DNA of 24,767 bases from Chara braunii. Its lineage: Eukaryota > Streptophyta > Charophyceae > Charales > Characeae. Numbering within the stretch: the first letter of the stretch is position 1; each line of letters opens with the position of its first letter. The notes under the pieces were generated by a model. It had not been told where the DNA came from, did not search any database, and saw only the letters and a program-made list of their open reading frames with translations. The stretch covers positions 1,596,174 to 1,620,940 of the forward strand of contig BFEA01000212.1 of assembly GCA_003427395.1 (NCBI GenBank), in the 5' to 3' direction. Position numbers and translations under genes: made by a program. Shown here in pieces: positions 17,061-24,767 of this stretch.

Positions 17061-19966
17061 GCTGATGTCGGCCCCTCCCTTGACACAATGCTGCTGACAG
17101 GTGTGTTTGGTTCGAGAAAGGGCTAAGATGGTGAGGGCACTGCGTATGAGCAGCACGCGTGGAAGAGAGGATTCAGACGGACACAAGCGGCATGCAGGGG
17201 GCACGTGTACTGATCACTCTTGATGATACCGATTCTTGGCCTGGGCCAGTTCGCGCCGATTGAGGTTGCAATATGACTGTAGGAAGTGAATAAACACTGT
17301 GGTCAAACGGAGAAAAAGGGGAGGCAGATCTTAGCGGGGTGAAAGCAGTATGCGAGCGACGACGGAAGGTTGGTGAGAGAGACCGGAGGGGTGCTGTGAG
17401 CTGATGACTCCTTGATGTTGCCACCCGCTACCTAGGGGGTGAGTGGGAGAGACGAGTGTGCTAAGCCTACTGTTTTCTCATGAGAATGTTAAATGATTTG
17501 CGCCTCTCTTGTTGAGAGCTCATCTTAAGTGGGCGGCTGAGCACGATTACATGGGTTGACGTCACCTGACTCACGGACTCGGTCTGTTTGACTACGCATG
17601 CTAACTCGACTCACGAGTGGCGAGAAGAGAGAACGAGTCAACACCACCAGCGTGCATTCAGACAAGAAACTAGATTTCCATCCTTCGGTTGTTGTGTGCG
17701 AACGCTTATGGCGTCGATCGTGCTAAGCTCCGGGCTTCCCCTCGGAGTGAGTGTAATTCAGTCGTTTTCACCCTCACGAAGGGGGAGGCTGAATCACGCG
17801 GGACTAGTAAGGTCATGTCTAGCGGAGTAAGAACTGCACCTATCTGAGCTGGTAAAGCATTAATCTGATGCGTTTATGCTACTTTCCCAATAGTGCATTT
17901 ACTTGCCAGTGTTGTCGGTGTCACTTATGTGCGGTAGTGCGAACAAGGGTCCGGGTTCATTGGTGGTCTGTGTTCGAGCAAATAGTCCCGCAATCTCGGA
18001 ATAATCTGTTGAGCTCGAACCTAGCGGTATCCTTCACTGAGGCCAATCTTTGCGTATCAATATTGGTAAGGTAAGTCTTCGTCATCCAACTCGGTGTTTA
18101 AACGCTCCGACTCAGTAAGATGGATAGAGTATAGTCTCTCCTGGAAAGCAGGGACGCTCTGTGGCTGGGCGGAACACATGATCGAATCAATGGGTATGTG
18201 ACACATTCTAACGGCCTCAGCCACTAATCTGATCTCTGCAATCATGACCGGGGGGGGAGCCTAACCTTGTCTTTCTACCACGCGCCTTTTTGTGTACGGT
18301 TGTGTTTTGTGTGCATGCATCCTTTAGTGATCTAGCTCACTAGATCGAATCAGGCGAGCTTAGCAGTACTCTCTGATGGGGAACACTGATTAAGCTCTCG
18401 CCTATTGGTATTTAGGTACAGCGTGGGAGTGCAAAGATTTGGTTGTGATAGAGAGGCAGTGGGTATAAACATGGGTGAAATTTGGGAACAATGTTGACGA
18501 ATTAGCGGGTCATTATCCTTGTTCCTGACTATCCATCCTGATGGGCAAGAGAAAGTTATTGAGAAGAGTGGCGTACCTTTTAGTCAAGTACCTCGTTGAT
18601 GGGGACTAATCGAGGTCAAAACCCAAGGTGATGGACATAGTTAGTACTGTATACATTTCTTTGGGAAATCCTAGTGAATTGTTGGTCAGTCGAGAAGGGA
18701 CGTGTCACGACTCCTTGACAACGTTTGGTGATTCTCTTGTGAGTGGATGTGTGCCGTGACTAATCTTGGACTCAGAGTTTGTCATACTTGTACTCGACAG
18801 TCAGTAAAAGTTTTGATTAATTGATTGATTATCAGATCTCGCTTCTGAACCCAGCTAGTTACTAATCGCTCAATGTTATCCCTGTATGGTAAAGGATAAT
18901 GCTGTCTAATTTTGGAAGAACTCGATCCAGTGATTCATCCAAATCACAAGGCTAATGAGGCCTGTTTGTGACTACTCTCCATGGGTCTCCGTCATGGCCT
19001 TCAGTAAGTATCCTGCATGCTACTCGCTTGAATCGTTCTAGTTCTGTTGTGGTCATGCTAGAGTCATGGTGAGTAATTTCTCCTAGTGTGGGAGTGAGAT
19101 CTGACAGGTTTTGTGTGCCCCTAAGCCATCCCCATCAGCCACGTGAAAACTCAGCGATCGAGTAGGAACGGTCTTTAAAGGTCTGACCAAATAACAATTG
19201 ACTCACACTGTGAGAATATGTCACATATGGCAACTCGTAATTATATGTAAAGAGAGATCTGTATTCAGACACTGTGTGATGGTTAGGGGCTGTTTTGAGT
19301 CTTACCTAGGCCTACGTCTGTGGTCTAGTGGCCTTCACTTCTGATGACACTTAAGAGTATTGATTGAGAAATGATATACAACTCGAAATAGCCTCGCGCA
19401 AACTCAAAAGTGAGAGCTACTATGTACTAAGTTCGGTACTTCACTCAAGTTGGTATTACAGTCCGTGATTCTCTCAGGTGGCCTCCTCGAGCTAGGCCAT
19501 GTTGTTCCCAACACCCAGTGTACCTTTCATAACAGAGCTTACTATTGTAAATACTCAGTGCATTACCTGAGCGAGCGAGGTCTGTTTGTAATGCGGAAGG
19601 ACTGCCTGGGGTTCTACTCGGGTAAAGTTCATAAGGAAAGAGACTTGTCGTGGTGCGAAAGCACGTCGCTAACTGGTGCCTAATACTAAGACTTTCTTAA
19701 TTTAGCAGCCTGTTCTGCTCAGTGCACGAGTAAGACAAGTCTCTGGCAAGGTCTTGCAGTAAATGGTCTGTCGGTTCTTAGTACAAATCAGCTATGGCAC
19801 GTTAGTCGTCAACTTTGCAGCGGACTACTACTAAGAGTTTTGATTACAGACTAATTACTAAGAACTCTCTGTAGCCGAAACTTCGTGATTTGCCATTGGT
19901 AGTTGAGTTTAGATGGTTCTCTGAACTTTCGAGCAACGTCGTAGTCTCTCATCCAAGGGCAATGCA
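17061..19966. other. Long stretch without recognisable gene
   Basis: About 2.9 kb with no convincing open frame, RNA gene or repeat family. One perfect hairpin, GATCTAG-CTCA-CTAGATC, lies at 18329-18346. A tRNA-like word (CTGAGCTGGTAAAGC) occurs near 17850 but lacks a B box at the right distance. Confidence 0.4.
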
Positions 19967-20617
19967 ATGGGCTTTCGCAGAGGAGTGGGGAGTGGAAGTA
20001 CGCTGGTGATGTTCTGCTCTCTTCATCGTGACAAAGTCGAAGGTTGGGAAGAGGGGGCAGTTGCAGACACTCAAAGTCACTTGAAAATGCTGAGGGAACA
20101 AGCATTAAGTCTAGTGAAGGACAAAACCTCAATTGAATATATCTTTTATTTTTTTGGATCAGATGAGAATTTACACAGCACGTTCTCGTTTACTGAGGCT
20201 GCTCAATGTGCAAAGGGGGGGCCTTCAGTAACCTATGGTGAATCTATTACGACAATTATTCATAAAAGCTCAATATGATTTTCCCCTTTCGCAAGAATGA
20301 TTAGGAGCGAGGATAACGGAGGAGGTGAGAAAAGAAAAGCATATAACGAATGGCGTGGTTGATACACAAAACGGGGAACGGACAAGTGAAAAGACGTTGA
20401 GACAGGTTGCGATGCATCACTCCGGAGGCAAAAGTGAGGGAGAACATTCAATATTTCCATGAGACAAAACCCCAGTCAAGTACACTGAAAACCATCAGAA
20501 TCTGGTCGAGAGAGTGGTACTTAGCGTTGTTATCAATCGAGCAGCATCCAATGTCTCTATCAAGCGAATAAGTATTGTGCCCTACAACTTGGTAAACTGT
20601 TTCCAGTGCCTTGCTAA

Positions 20618-21376
20618 GCAGTCAGTATACAGCAATCTCAACAGCATTCCGTTCTCAGTCAACAATTTCAGCATCATTCAGTTCTCAGTCAACAATCTCA
20701 GCAAAACATTCAATCTCAATCTGAATTGAACAAGCACTTGATTGTTGCTATCCAACACAAAGTTCTACACTATTCAGACGGTACCTTGCCAGAAGGCACA
20801 AACCAGTCCTAACTTCCACCTCAGCAAATGAGTACGGTCCAAATCTTTTCAGTCCCGAGGTCAGTCTTGACCAACCTCAATCAGATAGCCCTCAAAGATG
20901 TTATCCAGTATCAATATGTCAGTGTCGTTGGTTTCAGACGGGATGACTTGTCGGTCTTTGTGGTTCTCACCAGCTTTGCCTCCGGTACTATCTATGACCT
21001 GAGGCCTTATATGAAAAAGGGGAAGGAAGTCCATGACCATTTTGACTCAGTCTGGATCGCAGCAGCCAGGTATCTCGAGAAGAAAGAAAGAGAGTTTGAT
21101 GAGGGAGGGACAAGGCTGATCCGTAGCTTCGGACCCAAGCTCTATTCTGACTATCCTAAGCCTCCAGTGCCCATCACCCTCACTAATGGCTCTTGCTGGA
21201 GTGACCTGGTGGACCTGGCAAAGAGGTACATCTCTCCGGACGAGGGATTTTCTTTCGACCATATCTTCCCACATTCTGGGAGGAGTTTTGTGCTATGGTC
21301 GATTTCCGTATCATGGAACTTCGATGAGTTCTCGGAACTAGCAGGTTTTAGGTGGCTCTACATTCAGAGGCCATAG
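20618..21376 (+). pseudogene. Unknown Gln-rich protein with C-terminal globular part, one premature stop
   Basis: One frame is open from 20618 to the TAG at 21374-21376 except for TAA 20810-20812 (possibly CAA before mutation). The part before it is Gln-rich and contains two in-frame 30-bp repeats (20651 and 20681, each starting GTTCTCAGTCAACAAT), that is ten codons such as HSVLSQQ. After it, an ATG at 20828 opens 182 codons of balanced, aromatic-rich sequence: SVFVVLTSFASGTIYDLRP, KKGKEVHDHFDSVWIAAARY, EKKEREFDEGGTRL, NGSCWSDLVDLAKRY, ending FRWLYIQRP. The repeat unit is a multiple of three and the composition is protein-like, so I think it was coding. No known domain recognised. AATAAA lies near 21723. 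Upstream of 20618 the same frame has stops about as often as chance predicts. Confidence 0.5.
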
Positions 21377-22468
21377 ACTCAGCGAGTACGGGGACATGGC
21401 TCGAGCCACAAGAAACGCACAACAAAGTGAGAAAACGAGTGAGAGAATCAGAGGGATGAATGAGGATTCCTGACTGGTGTTGGCCATGCTCTCTACATGT
21501 GTACTCCTTGAGACTATTATGAGTTATCATTCTTCCCTCATCTAACTTTGTCATTGCTCGAGTCAGTCAGTCTTGCATCTTGCGTTGTCATTGTCTGGTG
21601 ATTATGTTTCCTGGTGTTTCTGTCACAGTTCTCAAAATCAGAAAATTGCAGAACTGATACATGCATGACATCTTCAAACCCCATGATTATTATTGGCATT
21701 ATTCTTTGTTGTTCCGAATCAAAATAAAAGATTCCTAAGTCTGGGGACCGGCGAAGACCGCAATTGACGGGTCTCGCTCGAAGCCGGACGCACACAACAG
21801 GAAGGGATTTGCTTTCAATTGATTTATTTAATTTAACTTATTTATTGCAAACGTCATCCAAAATCCTGCGTGACAGCCTGTTGGCTTTCCGGTCGCCTGA
21901 AGTAGCCCGACTGGAAAAAGTGTGACACCAGGCGGGGTGTGAAACGTCTCCTCAGGCGGGGCGGCTACTTGTCGGCAGACGGTAGGGGGACCACTGCATG
22001 TGGGGCACGGAGGGAGCCTTGGAGATTAGTAGTTTCTCGCGGTACGGCCTGGTAAAGGCTGGTTGTTATCGGACCGATGGATGTGAATGCCCGGACGACT
22101 GACTTTTGTCCTTACCGGGGTACGTGGGGTGATTCCCGGTCCCAACGGAGGTTTGCAAGAGCGGCAAGACGGGATGGGGTATTCTGGGCAAGAAGGTAAG
22201 GGTGTCCCGCCTCTAGAGTCTGGGTACCGCGCTCGCGACGGTTGAGCTGTGCTTGAGGTATAGGATAAAACTCTGCCGAAAGTAACAGTGGAGAGACCAC
22301 TTTTTGGGGAGAAGGCCGGTGAGGAGATGACCGGCCTGTGTGCGAGGATTGCCTGATTTTTTTCCTTCTTGTACCTCCCTCTGTAAGGCTGCTTGAGATT
22401 GTTGGGAAGGGACCAAGTTTCTAAAGTCTATTCTCGCCCCCTATCTAAGTCTGCAAGAGTGAGAGAAG
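21377..22468. other. Non-coding stretch between two candidate pseudogenes
   Basis: No gene recognised. AATAAA occurs at about 21723. CAGGCGGGG occurs twice about 35 bases apart near 21928 and 21953. It is AT-rich around 21820-21850 and GC-richer afterwards. Confidence 0.4.
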
Positions 22469-23164
22469 ATGGGAAAGAGCAAGGATAGGGGTCGGAAGGA
22501 AAGGAACCAAGAAAAGGAACGCTGGCTGATGGTGACCTATTGAAGGTGCGACGAGGCGACGATACTAGGGAAATGGGCAAGGGAAATTAGGGAGACCCGG
22601 ATGAGGGGTCTGAAATAGTTCTCATCTAGGAAAAAAGTTAGTCGGACCAAAGGGGCCGTGCGGTGCTCTCTTATGGAAAACAGGGACCGAGACCGGAAAA
22701 ACGAGATGGCGCGATGGTTGTCGTCTCCAATCTATTCTAGCGGTCCGAAAATGCCGATAGATGTAAAGGGTGGGGTATTCGTCGTCCTCCCGGAAGAAGG
22801 AACGTGGACAGACCTGGATCCAGCCTATCAAACTGTGATGCTGAACGAGAAGGACGTGTTCCTCTGGATAGAGACAATATGGACTAAGGTCGACCTGACG
22901 AGATTGTCGCCGAGCTTGATGGACTTGGAATTCCGGGGACGGTGGAAGCCCGAGGGTGGGTCTACCTATCCCAGGAAAGTGAAAATGTGATGGGACCAAA
23001 CATACATCATGCTCATCACAAAGTGTGAAGGGGCCTGGTGCTATACACAGGAAAGAGGCGCCAGGTCCAGACATACACAGACGAAGAGGAAGGGATCAGA
23101 CGAAGAAGAGGAAGGGGAGATGGAAAAGTCGTCAATACCGAGTCTCGTTACACGTCCCAAATAA
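22469..23164 (+). pseudogene. Unknown basic protein, one frame with three in-frame stops
   Basis: From ATG 22469-22471 to TAA 23162-23164 a single frame of 232 codons contains only TGA 22541-22543, TAG 22616-22618 and TGA 22988-22990. No frameshift is needed. The N-terminus is very basic (MGKSKDRGRKERNQEKERW). The middle, 115 open codons, is globular-looking: KGGVFVVLPEEGTWTDLDP, NEKDVFLWIETIWTKVDL, LEFRGRWKPEGGSTYP. After the third stop it goes on as WDQTYIMLITKCEGAWCYTQ and a Lys/Glu tail (KGSDEEEEGEMEK). About eleven stops would be expected by chance. The stops fit C-to-T changes in CGA and CAG. No domain recognised. It shares a short motif with the frame at 20828-21376. It could also be a retroelement-encoded protein. 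Confidence 0.5.
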
Positions 23165-23214
23165 TCCCTCTTCAAGATGTCTGAAGTCCCATGTCGAGTC
23201 TGGATCCAATGTCA

Positions 23215-23218
<4 letters not shown>

Positions 23219-23268
<50 letters not shown>
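23219..23268. repeat. (CT)n microsatellite
   Basis: Pure CT run of about 50 bases. Shorter CT runs follow at about 23347-23359 and 23464-23478. Confidence 0.98.
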
Positions 23269-23271
<3 letters not shown>

Positions 23272-23499
23272 GTCTGCTGATGCAGTGAAGCCACATAGCG
23301 AGAGGGTGAGAAGGAGATGGTGGACTGAGAAGAGGAAGAAGAAGAACTCTCTCTCTCTCATGAGCCAGGTACTAACCTGTGAAGTTGGCGCTGTGTTGCA
23401 GGTACCTCGAAGACGAAGCTGGAGCAACGGCGCTGCAGGTAAGTACTCTTGGCCTCCGCCCAATCTCTCTCTCTCTCTAGTACTACTCTAGCTATGGCG

Positions 23500-23620
23500 C
23501 CCAGCGTTGAAGACTACACCTAACGCTACTAGCACCCAACGCTGAAGACTACTGCTAACGCTACCATTACTCCTACAGCGCTCCTCCAGAGTGCTGCTGC
23601 CGAATCTTGAAGACTACTGA
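23500..23620. repeat. 35-bp direct repeats with TGAAGACTAC
   Basis: GCGCCCAGCGTTGAAGACTA and GCACCCAACGCTGAAGACTA start 35 bases apart, each followed by C, a short variable stretch and AACGCTAC. A third, partial copy has TGAAGACTAC at 23608 (the first two are at 23508 and 23543). They lie in the presumed LTR of the right-hand element. Confidence 0.75.
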
Positions 23621-23688
23621 CTGCCTCCTGCATACCCGTGAAATGCATGGGAAGTCCCTATGTACTACCTCGGTCTGCCTCCTGACTG

Positions 23689-23729
23689 CCTCCGACTGCC
23701 TGCAGTTGCAGGGCAGGCAGTCCAGGAGG
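23689..23729. repeat. 14-bp two-part hairpin
   Basis: CCTCC-GACTGCCTG (23689-23702) pairs with CAGGCAGTC-CA-GGAGG (23714-23729). The 9-bp inner stem is perfect, and a 2-base bulge separates it from the 5-bp outer stem. The arms derive from local CTGCCTCC direct repeats. Confidence 0.75.
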
Positions 23730-23919
23730 CTGCTCTTGCCAATGCCAAGCTGAGCCAGGGGCTGGCGCTGCATCTGTCGTGGGAACAGGCCAAAAATAGC
23801 CTATTCCTAAAACCCTGGTTCAGTGCCTGAGTTTCAGGGCAGGTCGGTCTGATTTCAGACCGAAATGGCCCTTCGTTTCACGCTAAAAAGGCTACTGCCA
23901 TTTTTAGTCTGAAACGACG

Positions 23920-24020
23920 CAGGGTCTGTAGGCCCCTGTTTTTCAGGCTTTCGAGTTGAACAAACACAGGGCCTGTAGGCCCCGGTTTTCAGGCTTTCAT
24001 CCCGAGGGACGCAGGGCCTG
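23920..24020. repeat. 46-bp tandem repeat with embedded palindromes
   Basis: CAGGGTCTG (23920), CAGGGCCTG (23967) and CAGGGCCTG (24012) head units 47 and 45 bases long. The first two continue with TAGGCCCC, then TTTTCAGGCTTTC. GGGCCTGTAGGCCC inside the second unit is a perfect 6-bp palindrome; the first unit has a T-G pair there. Confidence 0.8.
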
Positions 24021-24057
24021 GAAAATGACCCTCGTGTGCAGGCGCAACATGTAACAT

Positions 24058-24069
24058 CCCCCCCTCCTT
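24058..24069 (-). promoter_or_regulatory. Polypurine tract
   Basis: The minus strand reads AAGGAGGGGGGG and then A-TGTTACATG. A purine tract directly before a TG-starting LTR primes plus-strand DNA synthesis in LTR retrotransposons. It lies about 140 bases downstream of the integrase stop, the expected order. Confidence 0.75.
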
Positions 24070-24205
24070 GTAAGGTCAAGCCGGGGCGAGGGCGAAGCTG
24101 ACGATCTGAAGGTGGAACCTGAACGCGGGTGCGGAGTGGAGCCGAAGAGACCGGCTTGCCTTGCATCTTGCGTTCGTAGCGTGCGAGAACGTCTGGAGCT
24201 GTTGC

Positions 24206-24767
24206 TTAAAGTTTCGCACGGGTCAACCAACGGTCAACTCGGTGTGTGCAGTATGCAAAATGTACCAAGTACTCGGTTGGCCTGTTGTCGTAGCGTCGCT
24301 GGGAGATGATGTCGCCAACCTCTTGAAAACCGTCCATAGAGGGTGGGTCTTGCGATCGTCGCCCTGGAAAATCGTCATGTTCCGCTGGTGTGTAAAGAGC
24401 CAACTTGGAGCAATGAAAGACCGGGTAGACGGGCAAGTGGGTGGGCACCTGAATGGTGAAGGAAGGTCCCTCGGGTGCATCCCCAGCGGGTGCCACGATC
24501 GGCCAAGGCCCCATCCATTTTGGGAGGAGCTTGCGAGAGATATCTTGTTCAAGGCTGAATTCCGCGGCCGAGACCCAAATGAGATCGCCGACGCGGAATG
24601 GGCAAGGAAGACGCTGCTGATTGGCCTGTTGGCTCATGCGTTGCTGCGTCTTGGCCATCTGGTCGCGTGCCTTGACAAGTATCTCTTGCATCCGTCGCAA
24701 GAAAAGAAGTTGGTCGTCGCTCTCGGCCGTTGAAAAGGTCTGGCAAGATGTCCAGAAGAGGAATGAA
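24206..24767 (-). pseudogene. int: Gypsy integrase C-terminus with chromodomain-like tail, cut by window edge
   Basis: C-terminal part of the enzyme that inserts retroelement DNA. The frame is open from the window edge to TAA 24206-24208. It shows a helical stretch (RRMQEILVKARDQMAKTQQR) and the conserved RVGDLIWVSA. Next comes the GPY/F-type module RKLLPKWMGPWPI, then PVYPVFHCSKLALYTP, and a tail EVGDIISQRRYDNRPTEYLVHF with DRWLTRAKL. The tail resembles a chromodomain core, as in chromoviruses that use it to target heterochromatin, but its aromatic cage is not obvious. No internal stop is visible, so this part may belong to an intact element; the rest lies outside the window. Orientation matches the left element. 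Whether they are the same family cannot be told, since they share no region. Confidence 0.85.

Larger units (their letters stand above)
23210..24056 (-). mobile_element. Presumed 3' LTR of the right gypsy element (left edge uncertain)
   Basis: On the minus strand the sequence right after the PPT begins TGTTACATGTTGCG, as an LTR should. The other end must be a TG in plus coordinates further left. TGTCACC at 23210 is one candidate, giving about 850 bases, but no target-site duplication or second LTR copy is in the window to confirm it. The segment is full of internal repeats: three CAGGGYCTG units at 23920, 23967 and 24012 with GGGCCT-GT-AGGCCC palindromes, the 35-bp repeats, and the hairpin at 23689-23729. 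No open frame. Confidence 0.45.

Noticed and set aside
17840-17965. tRNA gene suggested by CTGAGCTGGTAAAGC and a GGGTTCATTGG word
   Set aside because: The B-box-like word matches poorly and lies about 100 bases from the A box; no tRNA fold results.
19800-20617. Extension of the 20618-21376 frame far upstream through many stops, including the 103-codon frame 19967-20278
   Set aside because: Stops in this part occur about as often as chance predicts. The open frame 19967-20278 is in the same phase, which has a one-in-three chance, and shows no family motif.
6171-22134. Shared 14-mer GGGGTACGTGGGGT near 6172 and 22120
   Set aside because: One or two such matches are expected by chance in a window this size, and similarity does not extend to the flanks.

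Overview
The window looks like repeat-rich nuclear DNA of a streptophyte, meaning a green plant or charophyte alga. It has no bacterial operons. It carries remains of two Ty3/gypsy retrotransposons, a spliceosomal U6 RNA copy, a tRNA-like Pol III unit with an oligo-T/AT tail, many CT/GA and CA/TA microsatellites, and one assembly gap (11231-11535). The Gag, protease and reverse transcriptase wording resembles, from memory and unchecked, the very abundant gypsy polyproteins of Chara braunii. The primer-binding site fits tRNA-Asp, which is usual for several plant gypsy lineages. I would call it a charophyte or plant with moderate confidence.

Layout. 1-1080: CT microsatellite, then unassigned DNA. 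1085-5505, minus strand: a decayed gypsy gag-pol running Gag, Gly-rich nucleocapsid, CCHC knuckle, acidic linker, aspartic protease, reverse transcriptase and an RNase H stub. It is broken by at least six stops and about five frameshifts. Its leader (with a 10-bp hairpin), tRNA-Asp PBS (5827-5845) and presumed 5' LTR follow to the right. 6379-7000: hairpin cluster A and a diverged direct duplication with TATA-like motifs. 7390-7461: CA/TA microsatellite. 7800-9570: an AT-richer non-coding block with single hairpins, three ~119-bp tandem units and an 11-unit array of hairpins that share a 20-nt core but have different, mutually complementary arms. 9570-11230: non-coding, CAG/CTG-rich. After the gap and a GA tract come a U6 snRNA copy (12241-12342) and a tRNA-like/SINE-like unit (12490-12820), both on minus. 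A second hairpin array with covarying stems lies at 13203-13540. 13.7-15.9 kb holds short tandem repeats and a possible broken reading frame.

The right third (16-23.2 kb) has no recognisable family. It has three long, partly interrupted reading frames (16284-17060, 20618-21376, 22469-23164) that may be decayed genes. The last two share a short motif. 23.2-24.06 kb is a structured, repeat-filled segment that I read as the 3' LTR of a second gypsy element. Its PPT (24058-24069) and the integrase C-terminus with a chromodomain-like tail (24206-24767, minus, cut by the window edge) follow.

Nothing here is clearly an intact gene. The most unusual content is the recurrent families of short non-coding hairpins whose loops are conserved while their stems change in compensation, especially 8722-9570 and 13267-13540.
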